64,000 nucleotides of DNA from Streptomyces sp. NBC_00708 (GTDB lineage: Bacteria; Actinomycetota; Actinomycetes; Streptomycetales; Streptomycetaceae): assembly GCA_036226585.1 (NCBI GenBank), contig CP108997.1:806001-870000 (forward strand). The letters run 5' to 3'. Below are positions 40,113 to 49,353 of the stretch, one piece after another (the first letter of the stretch is position 1; the number at the start of each line of letters is the position of its first letter). The notes below the pieces were generated by a model that was not told the DNA's origin, did not search any database, and saw only the letters and a program-made list of their open reading frames with translations. The position numbers and the translations under genes are program-made.

Positions 40113-43100
40113 GCCCGTTGGCCCCCGCCCGGAGGCGCACGGCCGATCCGTGCCGTTCCTTCACCACCTGGAGCTGGGCGGGGATGCGACGGCGCAGATC
40201 CGCGACGTGGCTGACGATGCCCACGCTGCGGTCCCGTTCCCGCAGCGAGTCCAGCACATCGAGCACTTCGTCGAGCGTCTGGTCGTCGAGGCTGCCGAAC
40301 CCCTCGTCGATGAACAGGGTGTCGAGGCGTACGCCGCCCGCCTCGTCGGTGACGACGTCGGCGAGGCCGAGCGCCAGGGCGAGCGAGGCGAAGAAGGTCT
40401 CGCCGCCGGAGAGCGTGGCCGTGTCGCGCTCCCGGCCGGTCCAGGCGTCGATGACGTGCAGGCCGAGCCCCGATCTGCGGGCGCCGGTACGGGCGTCGGA
40501 GTGGACGAGCTGGTAGCGCCCCGCCGACATACGGCTCAGCCGGGCGGTGGCCGCCGCCGCGACCTGTTCCAGCCGGGCGGCCAGTACGTACGACTCCAGC
40601 CGCATTTTGCGCGCGTTGTCCGCCGAGGTGCCGGCGGTGAGCCCGGCGAGCCGGGCGACCCGTTCGTACTCCTCGCGCACCGGCCCCAGCGCGCGCACCT
40701 CGTCCGCCACCCGGCGCGAGAGCCTGGCGAGCTCGGCGCAGCGTTCCCGGGCGGCGTCGAGTCCGGCCGCGGCCTCCCGCAGCGCGCGCTCGGCCCGGTC
40801 GAACGCCTCCCGCGCCGCGTCCGGGGCGGCGGCCGGACGCGCGGCGGCGTCCCGGGCCGCGGTCTCGGCCAGCCGGTCCGCGACCGCCGCCGCCTCGGCC
40901 TGCCAGGCGTCGATCCGGTGCTGGAGCGTACGCTGCCCCGCGTCGTCGAGCAGCGTCGCGGCGGCGGCCTCCGGGGTCTCGAAACCGGCCCGGAACGCGG
41001 CGTCCGCGAGCCGGTCGTCGGCCTCCTTGAGCCGTGCCGCCGCGCTCTCCTCCTCGCGCACCGCACCGGCCGCCCCGACCAGCAGGTCGACCCGTCGCTG
41101 CAGGACGGCGGCGTGCTCGGCGACGCTCGCGTACCCGCCGCGTGCCCGGTCCAGGACCTCGTCGAGCGCGGCCCGTTCGGCGTCCAGCGACTCGCGCCGC
41201 GAGGTGCGGGCGGCGGCGCGCTGCTCGGCCCGCTGCCGGTCCTCGGCGCGCCGGCGCTGCTCACGCTCGGCCGCCGCCAGCGCCTCCCGCGCGGCGTGCG
41301 CCCCGGCGGCGGTCCGGTACGCCTCCGCGTGCTCGCCGGCCAGGGCGTCGACGAGGGCGGCGAGCGCGGCGACGGTCGGAGCCACTCCGGAATCGGCGCT
41401 GTCCCCTGCCCCGACGGGGGCGGAGACCACGTCGCCGGCCTGCCCGGTGGCGTCCGGATCCGTCGCCGCACCGGTGGCGGCCGTGGAGGAGCCGGTGGCG
41501 TCGGCCGGGTCCGTCCCGCTGTCCGCCGTTCCGACGGGCCCCGGGTCCGTCCCGCTGTCCGCCGTTCCGACGGCCCCCGCCGCCTCCGCGCGAGCCGTCG
41601 CGTGGCGTTCGCGGACCACCGCGAGGGCCTGCTCGGCGTCCGCGCGGGCCTGCTCCGCGGCGCGGTGCGTGCGTTCGGCCGCCTCCTCCGTCGCCCGGTC
41701 GACATGGCCGTCGCCGGCGCGGGCCGGGGCCGGGTGCTCCGTCGCGCCGCAGACCGCGCAGGGCTCACCGGCGGCCAGCTGCCCGGCGAGTTCCGCCGCG
41801 ATGCCGCGCAGCCGGCGCTCGCGCAGGTCGAGCCAGTGCTCATGGGTGTCGAGCGCGTGTGCGCGGGCGTCGGTGAGCCGCTGCTCGGCGGCGGTCGCCT
41901 GCGCGGCCAGCGCGTCGCGGCGGCGGGCCGCGTCGAGGCGGCGGCGGGCCGGATCGAGGCGCCTGGCCAGCAGTTCGGTACGGGTCGCTGCCTCCAGCGC
42001 CGCGTCGAGTCGGGCCTGAAGGTGCTGTCGGGTGGTCTCCCAGCCGGCCAGCCAGCCCTCGGTGTCACGGACCAGTGCGTCGTCGGCCCCGGCCTGGCGC
42101 TCCAGGGCGGCCCGCTCGTCGTCGATCTCGGCACTGCGCCGCTCGGCGCGGCGCGCGGATTCGAGGCCGCCCCGTTCCTCGCGGAGCCGGTGTTCCAGGC
42201 CCGCCAGCTGTTCGGCGCCCGCGTCGGCCAGGGTCTCCGGCAGCCGGTCCCGGGCGCTGTCCCGGGCCTCGCGCGCCTGCCGGCAGGCGCGCTCCGCCGC
42301 CTCGCGCAGCTCCAGCGCCGGGGCCACGAGGTCCGCCTTGCGGGCGCGCGCGAGGCGTTCGAGCGCGTCCTCGTGCGCGGCGCGGCCGGTCTCCACGGCA
42401 TCGGCCCGGCGCCGGGTTTCGGCGTACCGCTCCTGGAGCGCGGCGAGTTCCCGTTCGGTGTCCAGGGCGCGGTGGGCGCCGGCGTGCCGGTGCTCGGCCG
42501 TGGCCAGGACCGACGCGGCGATGTCGAGCCGTTCGCGGGCGCCGCTGCGGGCGGTCGCGGCCCAGCCGAGGACCGCGTCCGCGAGGCCGGGGTCGCCCGG
42601 CTGGGCGTCGGGCAGGCCGAGCTCGCGCGCGGCGGAGCCCGCAGCCTGGGCGATGCGCTGGGCGAGCCCGAGGATCTGGTCGTCACCGGCCTTGACCTGC
42701 GCCTCGGCCGTCCGGCGCAGCTCGGCCAGGCGGTCCTCGACGGCCGCGAATCGGCGGGTGTCGAAGAGCCGGCCGAGAAGCCGGCCGCGGGCCTCGGCAT
42801 CGGCGCGCAGGAAGCGTGCGAAGTCGCCCTGCGGCAGCAGCACCACCTGGCAGAACTGCTCCCGGCTCATTCCGACGAGCTGGGTGATCTCCTCACCGAT
42901 CTCCTGGTGCGACCGGCTCAGCGCCCGCCAGCCGTCGTCGGGGTGGTACGCGCGCAGCCAACTCTGCGCTTTCTCCGTGGTGTGGCCGCCGCCGCGCTTC
43001 TTGGGGCGGGGCTGGGCGGGGCGCCGGGTGATCTCCAGCCTGCGCCCGCCGACGGTGAGGTCGAGTTGCACCTCGGTCGGCAGGTCCGGCGGGGCGTGGT

Positions 43101-43308
43101 CGCTGCGCAGCGAGGTGCCGGGGCTCTGCCGGGCGCCGGGGACCGCCCCGTACAGGGCGTAGCAGACGGCGTCCAGGACGGAGGTCTTCCCGGCGCCGGT
43201 CGGTCCGTGCAGCAGGAAGAGGCCGGCGGAGGAGAGCGCGTCGAAATCGATCTCCTCGGTGGCGCCGAAGGGGCCGAACGCGGTGATGCGGAGGGTGTGG
43301 AGCCTCAC
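40102..43308 (-). CDS. sbcC: Exonuclease subunit SbcC (Rad50-like ATPase)
   Basis: 1068 residues. Walker A near the N-terminus is FLLHGPTGAGKTSVLDAVCY; the ABC signature and Walker B are near the C-terminus (TLSGGETFFASLALALGLAD, DTLFIDEGFGSLD). The long coiled-coil middle carries the zinc-hook CxxC in GEPCAVCGATEH (~nt 41747-41770). With SbcD it cleaves hairpins and double-strand ends. The hook side contains a 12-residue tandem repeat from a 31-base duplication (GTADSGTDP twice). GTG 43308 overlaps sbcD by 4 bases. Confidence 0.96.
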   Translation of the reverse strand: MRLHTLRITAFGPFGATEEIDFDALSSAGLFLLHGPTGAGKTSVLDAVCYALYGAVPGARQSPGTSLRSDHAPPDLPTEVQLDLTVGGRRLEITRRPAQPRPKKRGGGHTTEKAQSWLRAYHPDDGWRALSRSHQEIGEEITQLVGMSREQFCQVVLLPQGDFARFLRADAEARGRLLGRLFDTRRFAAVEDRLAELRRTAEAQVKAGDDQILGLAQRIAQAAGSAARELGLPDAQPGDPGLADAVLGWAATARSGARERLDIAASVLATAEHRHAGAHRALDTERELAALQERYAETRRRADAVETGRAAHEDALERLARARKADLVAPALELREAAERACRQAREARDSARDRLPETLADAGAEQLAGLEHRLREERGGLESARRAERRSAEIDDERAALERQAGADDALVRDTEGWLAGWETTRQHLQARLDAALEAATRTELLARRLDPARRRLDAARRRDALAAQATAAEQRLTDARAHALDTHEHWLDLRERRLRGIAAELAGQLAAGEPCAVCGATEHPAPARAGDGHVDRATEEAAERTHRAAEQARADAEQALAVVRERHATARAEAAGAVGTADSGTDPGPVGTADSGTDPADATGSSTAATGAATDPDATGQAGDVVSAPVGAGDSADSGVAPTVAALAALVDALAGEHAEAYRTAAGAHAAREALAAAEREQRRRAEDRQRAEQRAAARTSRRESLDAERAALDEVLDRARGGYASVAEHAAVLQRRVDLLVGAAGAVREEESAAARLKEADDRLADAAFRAGFETPEAAAATLLDDAGQRTLQHRIDAWQAEAAAVADRLAETAARDAAARPAAAPDAAREAFDRAERALREAAAGLDAARERCAELARLSRRVADEVRALGPVREEYERVARLAGLTAGTSADNARKMRLESYVLAARLEQVAAAATARLSRMSAGRYQLVHSDARTGARRSGLGLHVIDAWTGRERDTATLSGGETFFASLALALGLADVVTDEAGGVRLDTLFIDEGFGSLDDQTLDEVLDVLDSLRERDRSVGIVSHVADLRRRIPAQLQVVKERHGSAVRLRAGANGLSD
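41507..41573 (-). repeat. Two perfect 31-bp direct repeats inside sbcC
   Basis: 41507-41537 equals 41543-41573, with a period of 36 bases (12 codons). It encodes the GTADSGTDP duplication in the SbcC coiled-coil region and keeps the frame. Confidence 0.85.
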
Positions 43309-44471
43309 CGGTTCACCTCGCGGACGCCGTCGTCGACCCGCACGTGGTCGAAGGCGCCGCGCAGCACCGCCCGTTCCTGTGCGTCGGTCCCGCAGCCGCC
43401 GCGCACGTGGGCCACGAAGTCCTCCGCGATGCTCTGGTCGTCGCGGCCGCGCAGGCGGCGGGCGTACGAGATGTCCGGGTCGTCGGGTGCCCGGTCCGGT
43501 TCGAAGACGAGGCCGAGGGTGTGCGGGAAGCGTTCGGTGAGCCGGGCCATGGGGTCGGCGGGGCGGACCGGGTCGGTCAGGGTGGCCTCCACCCAGGCGT
43601 CCTCGTGGCGGTCGAGGGCCGGGTCGTCGAGCAGGTCGTCGAGCCGGCCGCGCAGCCGGGCGAGGCGGCGCGGCACCGGGCAGTCGACGCGTTCGCCGGT
43701 GACGGCGCCCGAGGCGTCCAGGTCGATGAGCCACATGGTCTTGCGGTGGGTGGCCTCGGAGAAGGAGTAGGCGAGCGGGGACCCCGAGTACCGAACGCGG
43801 TCGGTGACGGCCTGGCTGCCGTGGAGGTGGCCGAGGGCCACGTAGTCGACGCCGTCGAAGACGCCGGCCGGCACCGCGGCGACGCCGCCGACGGTGATGT
43901 CGCGTTCGCTGTCGCTGGGTTCGCCGCCGGCGACGAAGGCGTGGGCGAGGACGACGGACCGGGTGGATTCCGGACGCGCGGCGAGGTCGGCGCGGACGCG
44001 GTCCATGGCGGCGGTCAGCACGGCCTTGTGCCCGGCGCGCTCGGCCCGCAGGGTGTCCTTGACCAGGGCCGGTTCCAGGTAGGGGAGCCCGTAGAACGCC
44101 ACGTCGCCGTGCGCGTCGCTGAGCACGACCGGGGTGGCGCAGTGCGCGGGGTCGGTGCGCAGGTGGATGCCGGCCCGGCCGATGAGCCCGGCGCCGACAC
44201 CGAGCCGGCGGGCCGAGTCGTGGTTGCCGGAGATCATCACGGTGGGCACCCCGGCGTCGGCCAGGCGGTGGAGGGCGTCGTCGAAGAGCTGCACGGCGCC
44301 GAGCGGGGGCACCGCTCTGTCGTACACGTCACCCGCCACGACGACGGCGTCGACCTTGTGCTCGCGGACGGTGGCCACCAGGTGGTCGAGGAAGGCGGCC
44401 TGCGCTTCGAGCAGGGGGACCCGGTGGAACGACCGGCCCAGGTGCCAGTCCGATGTGTGCAGAATCCTCAA
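43305..44471 (-). CDS. sbcD: Exonuclease subunit SbcD (Mre11-like nuclease)
   Basis: 388 residues. Phosphoesterase motifs: RILHTSDWHLGRSFH, VVVAGDVYDRAVPP, MISGNHDSARRLG and YVALGHLHGSQAV, all metal-binding. TTG 44471 is chosen because the family starts MRILHTSDWHLG and GGAG lies 7 nt before it; a GTG at 44519 would add 16 residues. It overlaps sbcC by 4 bases, so the complex is translated as a unit. Involved in double-strand-end and hairpin processing. Confidence 0.95.
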   Translation of the reverse strand: MRILHTSDWHLGRSFHRVPLLEAQAAFLDHLVATVREHKVDAVVVAGDVYDRAVPPLGAVQLFDDALHRLADAGVPTVMISGNHDSARRLGVGAGLIGRAGIHLRTDPAHCATPVVLSDAHGDVAFYGLPYLEPALVKDTLRAERAGHKAVLTAAMDRVRADLAARPESTRSVVLAHAFVAGGEPSDSERDITVGGVAAVPAGVFDGVDYVALGHLHGSQAVTDRVRYSGSPLAYSFSEATHRKTMWLIDLDASGAVTGERVDCPVPRRLARLRGRLDDLLDDPALDRHEDAWVEATLTDPVRPADPMARLTERFPHTLGLVFEPDRAPDDPDISYARRLRGRDDQSIAEDFVAHVRGGCGTDAQERAVLRGAFDHVRVDDGVREVNR

Positions 44472-44594
44472 GACCCGGCTCCGGTCCGCATGCGCTTCCT
44501 CCGCCCCCTGTGCCCTCACGTCCCACAGTGTCCCATCACGCCGGGGCCCCGAGGGCGCGTCCGTGAAGTCCCGCCGGGTCCGTGACGGGCCGGG

Positions 44595-45221
44595 TCACGC
44601 GTCGTCGTACGCCTCGCCGCCCAGTTCCACGCGTGCCTCGCCCGCCGTGGCGTCGGCCAGCCAGCGGCGGAACTCCTCGACCTCGGCGTCCGGCAGCCCG
44701 ATCTCGATGGTCACGTCGGCGGCGTACCGGACCGCGCGCACGGTCCGTCCGGTGGCCCGCAGTTCGTTCTCCAGCCGGCCCGCCCGCTGGTGGCCGACCG
44801 TGACGGTGGCGAGCCGGAAACGGCGGCGGGTGCGGGTGCCGAGTGCGTCGAGCGCCTCGCCGACCACTCCCCCGTACGCCCGGATCAGTCCGCCGGCGCC
44901 CAGCTTCACGCCGCCGTAGTAGCGGGTGACGACGGCGACGACGTAGCAGACCTCGCGGCGCGTCAGCATCTGGAGCATCGGGACGCCGGCGGTGCCGCCG
45001 GGCTCGCCGTCGTCACTGGCCTTCTGTACGGAGGCGTCGGCGCCGATGACGTACGCGTAGCAGTTGTGGGTGGCGGTCGGATGCTCCTTGCGGACGCGGG
45101 CGATGAACTCTTGCGCCTCCTCCTCGGTGGCGGCGGGGGCGAGCGCGCAGAGGAAGCGGGAGCGGTTGATCTCGCTCTCGTGGACGCCCGCGCGGGCGAC
45201 GGTCCGGTACTGCTCCTGCAT
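44595..45221 (-). CDS. YigZ/IMPACT family protein
   Basis: 208 residues. The YigZ core is present: ESEINRSRFLCALAPAATEE, SDDGEPGGTAGVPMLQML, VVTRYYGGVKLGAGGLIRAY. The C-terminal half is the DUF1949-like ferredoxin fold. The eukaryotic relative IMPACT acts in translational stress control; the bacterial role is unsettled. ATG 45221 starts it. It is divergent from the CoA-binding protein gene by 59 bases. Confidence 0.93.
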   Translation of the reverse strand: MQEQYRTVARAGVHESEINRSRFLCALAPAATEEEAQEFIARVRKEHPTATHNCYAYVIGADASVQKASDDGEPGGTAGVPMLQMLTRREVCYVVAVVTRYYGGVKLGAGGLIRAYGGVVGEALDALGTRTRRRFRLATVTVGHQRAGRLENELRATGRTVRAVRYAADVTIEIGLPDAEVEEFRRWLADATAGEARVELGGEAYDDA

Positions 45222-45280
45222 CCCGCCACCCTATGCTTCCTCGCGGGAATGGCCGGGGCGGGCCGCCGGTTGTGCGGTCC

Positions 45281-45688
45281 ATGGACGCAGACACGGAGAC
45301 GATCCGCAGGATTCTGGAAGACACCGGCGACACCTGGGCCGTGGTGGGGCTGTCCGGCAACCGTGCCCGCGCGGCCTACGGAGTCGCCGAGGTGCTGCAG
45401 CGCTTCGGCAAGCGCGTGGTGCCGGTGCACCCCAAGGCGGAGCGGGTGCACGGCGAGCAGGGGTACGCCTCACTGGCGGACATACCGTTCCCGGTGGACG
45501 TGGTGGACGTCTTCGTCAACAGCGACCTGGCCGGTGCGGTGGCCGACGAGGCGGCCGCCATCGGTGCGCGAGCCGTCTGGTTCCAGCTCGGCGTGATCGA
45601 CGAGAAGGCGTACGAGCGCACCCGGGCGGCCGGGCTGGACATGGTGATGAATCGCTGCCCGGCCATCGAGATCCCGCGCCTCGGTTAG
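45281..45688 (+). CDS. CoA-binding (YccU-like) protein
   Basis: 135 residues. The Rossmann-like CoA_binding_2 fold is seen in WAVVGLSGNRARAAYGVAEV, GKRVVPVHPKAERVHGEQGY, VDVVDVFVNSD and a C-terminal MVMNRCPAIEIPRLG (conserved Asn-Arg-Cys). The family binds CoA or a nucleotide; no enzyme activity is established. Its last 4 bases overlap the converging YbaK gene. Confidence 0.9.
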   Translation: MDADTETIRRILEDTGDTWAVVGLSGNRARAAYGVAEVLQRFGKRVVPVHPKAERVHGEQGYASLADIPFPVDVVDVFVNSDLAGAVADEAAAIGARAVWFQLGVIDEKAYERTRAAGLDMVMNRCPAIEIPRLG

Positions 45689-46257
45689 GGCGCTTCGGGG
45701 GCCCGCACGCCCAGGCCTTCGAGCACCACGGCGCCCGGCAGCGCGGCCAGCGCCTTGCCGGTCACGATGAGCTTGCCCCGGCGCGAGCCGCTGCCGATCA
45801 GGACCCACTCCTCGTCCACGACAGCGGAGTCGATCAGCAGCGGCCAGGCGGCCGGGAGCCCGATGGGCGTGATGCCGCCGTACTCCATGCCGGTCTCGCC
45901 GACGGCCGTGTCCATCGAGGCGAAGCGCGCCTTGCGCAGGCCGAGGTGCTTGCGGGCGACGCCGTTCACGTCGACGCGGGAGTGCGACAGGACGACGCAG
46001 GCGCCGAGCGTGACCTCTCCGGCGCGCTTGCCCGACAGGACCACGCAGTTCGCCGAGTGGTCGAGCAGCTCGGCTCCGTGGTGCGCGACGAAGACCGCGG
46101 TGTCGGCGATCTCCGGGTCGGTGTCGACGTGCAGGACCTGGTCGGGGGTGACACCTCCCCAGCCGGTGCGCACCGCCTCGGCCACCGGGGCGGTGAGCAG
46201 GTCCTGACGGTCGACGGCGGGACTGGCGTTCTCGAAGGAGCCGATGGGTGCGCGCAT
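45685..46257 (-). CDS. YbaK/ProX-type aminoacyl-tRNA deacylase
   Basis: 190 residues. The YbaK/EbsC fold shows CVVLSGKRAGEVTLGACVVL with its conserved Lys, RKHLGLRKARFASMDTAVGE, and GMEYGGITPIGLP. Such proteins hydrolyse mischarged tRNA, commonly Cys-tRNA(Pro), or act on free amino acids. ATG 46257 starts it, after which a short gap leads to the XRE-cupin gene. Confidence 0.88.
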   Translation of the reverse strand: MRAPIGSFENASPAVDRQDLLTAPVAEAVRTGWGGVTPDQVLHVDTDPEIADTAVFVAHHGAELLDHSANCVVLSGKRAGEVTLGACVVLSHSRVDVNGVARKHLGLRKARFASMDTAVGETGMEYGGITPIGLPAAWPLLIDSAVVDEEWVLIGSGSRRGKLIVTGKALAALPGAVVLEGLGVRAPEAP

Positions 46258-46300
46258 GCGCGTCACGCTAACAGCGGCGTGCGCGGGGGTGTGCGGCGTC

Positions 46301-46873
46301 TCATCTGACGGGCGGAATGCTGACGGCCATGGTGAGTTCGACCGGTTCGGTGCCCTCGTTGCGGTACGCGTGCGGGTGGTGCGCCTCGAAGGTGGCGGAG
46401 GTGCCGGCGGGCACGGCGTACGGAGTGTCGTCGACGACGAGGGTGAGGGTGCCGGCGGTGACATGGAGCAGTTCCACCGTGCCCTCGGGGTGCGGGTCCG
46501 ACCGGCTGCCGTCGCCGGGCATCAGCCGCCAGGACCAGAGTTCGAGGGGGCCGCGGGCCTCCGTGCCGACCAGCAGCGTGGTGGCGCTGCCCGCCTCGGT
46601 GGACCACAGGCGTACGGCCTGGTCGGCGGGGACCAGGCGGACCGGGGAGCCCTGTTCGTAGTCGAGCAGCGTGGTGATGCTGACGCCGAGCGCGTCGGCG
46701 AGCTTGACCGTGGTGCCGACGCTCGGGTTGGTGCGGGCCTGCTCGATCTGGATGATCATGCCCCGGCTGACTCGCGCGCGGGCCGCCAGCGTGTCCAGGG
46801 TGAAGCCGCGCTCACCGCGCCAGCGCTTGAGGTTGCGCGCGAGGGACTGCGTCAGCTGATCGAGGTCAGTCAC
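46301..46873 (-). CDS. XRE regulator with C-terminal cupin
   Basis: 190 residues from GTG 46873, which has GGACGG just upstream; ATG 46909 is an alternative 12 codons earlier. The HTH (~12-65) includes LKRWRGERGFTLDTLAARAR and SRGMIIQIEQARTNPSVG. The cupin (~110-180) includes HPEGTVELLHVTAGTLTLVV and ATFEAHHPHAYRNEG. This architecture senses small ligands and controls metabolic or transport genes. It is divergent from the DMT transporter and presumably regulates it. Confidence 0.9.
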   Translation of the reverse strand: MTDLDQLTQSLARNLKRWRGERGFTLDTLAARARVSRGMIIQIEQARTNPSVGTTVKLADALGVSITTLLDYEQGSPVRLVPADQAVRLWSTEAGSATTLLVGTEARGPLELWSWRLMPGDGSRSDPHPEGTVELLHVTAGTLTLVVDDTPYAVPAGTSATFEAHHPHAYRNEGTEPVELTMAVSIPPVR

Positions 46874-46911
46874 ATTCCGTCCAATATTCTGTATGACGTA
46901 GTCGAGCATCC

Positions 46912-46930
46912 TGCACTACGGTGGAGTGCA
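46912..46930. promoter_or_regulatory. Palindrome between XRE-cupin and DMT genes
   Basis: TGCACT-N7-AGTGCA is a perfect 6-bp inverted repeat in the divergent control region, the likely site of the XRE-cupin regulator. Confidence 0.6.
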
Positions 46931-46965
46931 CCCACTTGTTCACCGCACTGTACTGCGAGGCTCCC

Positions 46966-47832
46966 ATGACCGCGTTGTTCGCCCTGGCCACCAGCCTGCT
47001 GTGGGGACTGGCCGACTTCGGGGGCGGTCTGCTGACGCGGCGTACGCCCGCGCTCACCGTGGTCGTGGTCTCGCAGATCATCGCGGCGACGGTGCTGGGG
47101 CTGATCGTGACCGTCACGGGCGGCTGGAGCGAGGCGGGTCCCCGGCTCTGGTTCGCGGTCGGGGCGGGAGTCGTGGGGCCGATGGCGATGCTCTGCTTCT
47201 ACAAGGCGCTCGCTCTCGGACCGATGGGCGTGGTCTCCCCGCTCGGTTCGCTCGGCGTGGCCGTACCGGTGGGTGTGGGACTGATCGCCGGGGAGCGGCC
47301 GGGGCTCCTGCAGTGCGCCGGGGTCGCGGTCGCCGTCGCGGGCATCGTGATGGCGGGCGGCCCGCAGCTGCGCGGGGCGCCGGTGCAGCGGCGGGCGATC
47401 CTGCTGACGCTGGTGGCCGCCTTCGGCTTCGGGACCGTGATGTCGCTGATCGCCCAGGCGTCGACGACGGTGACCGGGCTGTTTCTCGCCCTGTTCGTAC
47501 AGCGACTGACCAATATCGCGGTGGGCGGCGGGGCGCTGTACGTCTCGGTGCGGCGCGGCGGCCGGGCGCTGCCCGAGGACGGAGGCGCGGCGGCGGTCCG
47601 GGCCGCCCTTCCGGCGCTGGCGTTCGTCGGCCTCGCGGACGTGGCGGCCAACGGCACGTACGCGATGGCCGCGCAGCACGGCCCGGTCACCGTCGCCGCC
47701 GTACTGGCCTCGCTCTATCCGGTGGTCACCGCCCTGGCCGCGCGCGGGTACCTCAAGGAGCGGCTGCGGGGCGTGCAGGCGGCGGGCGCCGGACTCGCGC
47801 TGGTGGGCACGGTCCTGCTCGCGACCGGGTGA
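46966..47832 (+). CDS. DMT/EamA-family transporter
   Basis: 288 residues, ten membrane helices in two EamA repeats (ATSLLWGLADFGGGLLTRRT at the start; VTVAAVLASLYPVVTALAAR near the end). No signal other than the first helix. It is divergent from an XRE-cupin regulator with a palindrome between them, so it is likely an inducible exporter for an amino acid or related metabolite. A strong hairpin follows. Confidence 0.92.
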   Translation: MTALFALATSLLWGLADFGGGLLTRRTPALTVVVVSQIIAATVLGLIVTVTGGWSEAGPRLWFAVGAGVVGPMAMLCFYKALALGPMGVVSPLGSLGVAVPVGVGLIAGERPGLLQCAGVAVAVAGIVMAGGPQLRGAPVQRRAILLTLVAAFGFGTVMSLIAQASTTVTGLFLALFVQRLTNIAVGGGALYVSVRRGGRALPEDGGAAAVRAALPALAFVGLADVAANGTYAMAAQHGPVTVAAVLASLYPVVTALAARGYLKERLRGVQAAGAGLALVGTVLLATG

Positions 47833-47847
47833 GCGCGGGCCGGGTCA

Positions 47848-47904
47848 GGGTCTTTCATCCGGATCAGCGCGCGAGCTGATCCGGCCTGATCCGAACGAAA
47901 GGCC
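47848..47904. terminator. Hairpin terminator between the DMT and acyltransferase genes
   Basis: CCGGATCAGC (47859-47868) pairs perfectly with GCTGATCCGG (47875-47884). An outer GGG-CTTTC / GAAAG-CCC pairing extends it. It ends at the stop of the converging acyltransferase. Confidence 0.75.
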
Positions 47905-48642
47905 CTAGCCCTCTTCCAGCTCCGCCACGGCCCGCAGCTGTTCCGGGGTGACGTCCGCGGGGATCGGCACCGGGGCCGGTGTGCGCAGGGGCGGCTCCCA
48001 GCCCCGGTCCGGATGCCAGCTGCGTACGACCCGGGCGGGAGCGCCTGCCACGACCGCCCGGTCGGGCACCTCGCCGCGGACGACCGCGCCGGCGGCCACG
48101 ACGACATTGCGTCCGAGCCGGGCGCCCGGCAGGATCACCGCGCCGGTCCCGATCCAGCAGCCGGGACCGATGGAGACGGGCTCCATCCGCGGCCACTGCC
48201 TGCCGACCGGCTCGTGCGGGTCGTCGTAGCTGTGGTTGGTCGAGGTGATGTAGACGTACGGCCCGCAGTACGTGTCCGCACCGATGGTCACCGTGGTGTC
48301 GGCGACGACATGGCTGCCGCGGCCCAGCACCACTCCGTCGCCCAGGGTGAGGATCGGGTCGGGGCCGAGATCCAGGTCGGGCATGAGTCCCGCCGTCAGC
48401 GTGACCTGTTCGCCGATGATGCAGTGGTCGCCCAGTTCGATCCACGGCTCCCCGAAGACGGTGCCCTGCGGGAACGCCAGCCGGGTGCCCCCGCCGATCC
48501 GGGCGAACCGCAGTCCCCCGGGGTGCTCGGCGGTCACCGCGCCCGCCTCGCGCGCCCAGCGCCAGCAGCGGTGGACGGCCCCGGACAGGGCGCGCCGCCG
48601 CCAGGCGGTCAGCGAGGAGAACGCGGTTCTGTTCTTGGGCAC
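47905..48642 (-). CDS. Acyltransferase, left-handed beta-helix (hexapeptide repeat)
   Basis: 245 residues from GTG 48642; GTG 48666 is also possible. The hexapeptide turns run from IGEQVTLTAGLMPDLDLGPD to ARLGRNVVVAAGAVVRGEVP, with the typical maltose/galactoside acetyltransferase active-site block YITSTNHSYDDPHEPVGRQW (catalytic His in NHSYDD). The acceptor is unknown: O-acetylation of a sugar, lipid or antibiotic is possible. It converges on the DMT gene. Confidence 0.85.
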   Translation of the reverse strand: MPKNRTAFSSLTAWRRRALSGAVHRCWRWAREAGAVTAEHPGGLRFARIGGGTRLAFPQGTVFGEPWIELGDHCIIGEQVTLTAGLMPDLDLGPDPILTLGDGVVLGRGSHVVADTTVTIGADTYCGPYVYITSTNHSYDDPHEPVGRQWPRMEPVSIGPGCWIGTGAVILPGARLGRNVVVAAGAVVRGEVPDRAVVAGAPARVVRSWHPDRGWEPPLRTPAPVPIPADVTPEQLRAVAELEEG

Positions 48643-48808
48643 GCGCTCACGGTAGTCCGCGCCCACCGGACCGTCGGCCGCACCGGCCTGTGATCTTCAC
48701 CCCAACAGGCCTGGGACGGCGGTGCGTCGCATACGGTTTCCCCGGCGGACGGCCGGGTGCCACCGTGGCCGCCGCGACCCACGGCAGCGGAGCACGGAGG
48801 AACGCGCG

Positions 48809-49339
48809 ATGGCGGAGCAGGCGTTGATCATGGGCATGGGCGGCAAGGAGCCGTCCATCGACGCGGACGCGTTCACCGCGCCGACCTCGGTCGCGATCGG
48901 CGACATCACGATGGCGGCGGGCTCCAGCCTCTGGTACCAGGCGGTGCTGCGCGCGGACTGCGGCCCCATCGTCATCGGTGCGGACTCCAACATCCAGGAC
49001 AACTGCAGCGTGCACGTCGACCCCGGCTTCACGGTGACGGTCGGCGAGCGGGTCTCGGTCGGGCACAACGCGGTCCTGCACGGCTGCACCATCGAGGACG
49101 ACGTGCTGATCGGCATGGGGGCCACCGTCCTCAACGGCGCGCACATCGGCGCGGGCTCGCTGGTCGCGGCGCAGGCCCTGGTCCCGCAGGGGATGCGGGT
49201 ACCGCCGGGCTCCCTGGTGGCGGGCGTCCCCGCGAAGGTGAAGCGGCAGCTGACCGAGGAGGAGCTCGAAGGCGTCCGCTTCAACGCGGTGGGTTACGTG
49301 GAGCTGGCCAAGGCGCACCGCGAGGCGTGCGGCGGCTGA
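48809..49339 (+). CDS. Gamma-class carbonic anhydrase-like protein
   Basis: 176 residues of left-handed beta-helix. The zinc-type His ligands are visible as VHVDPGFTV and SVGHNAVLHGCTIEDDVLIG, and the Gln/Asn in DSNIQDNCSVHV matches the gamma-CA pattern. Members hydrate CO2 or have lost activity; both are found. CGGAGG at 48795-48800 supports ATG 48809. It converges on the DedA gene with 14 bases between stops. Confidence 0.9.
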   Translation: MAEQALIMGMGGKEPSIDADAFTAPTSVAIGDITMAAGSSLWYQAVLRADCGPIVIGADSNIQDNCSVHVDPGFTVTVGERVSVGHNAVLHGCTIEDDVLIGMGATVLNGAHIGAGSLVAAQALVPQGMRVPPGSLVAGVPAKVKRQLTEEELEGVRFNAVGYVELAKAHREACGG

Positions 49340-49353
49340 ATGACGCCGTCCGC

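Noticed and set aside
40150..43770. 1200-codon open frame on the plus strand opposite sbcC
   Set aside because: A mirror of sbcC caused by high third-position G/C; its translation is Gly/Arg/Ala-rich with no domain, and sbcC has all motifs.
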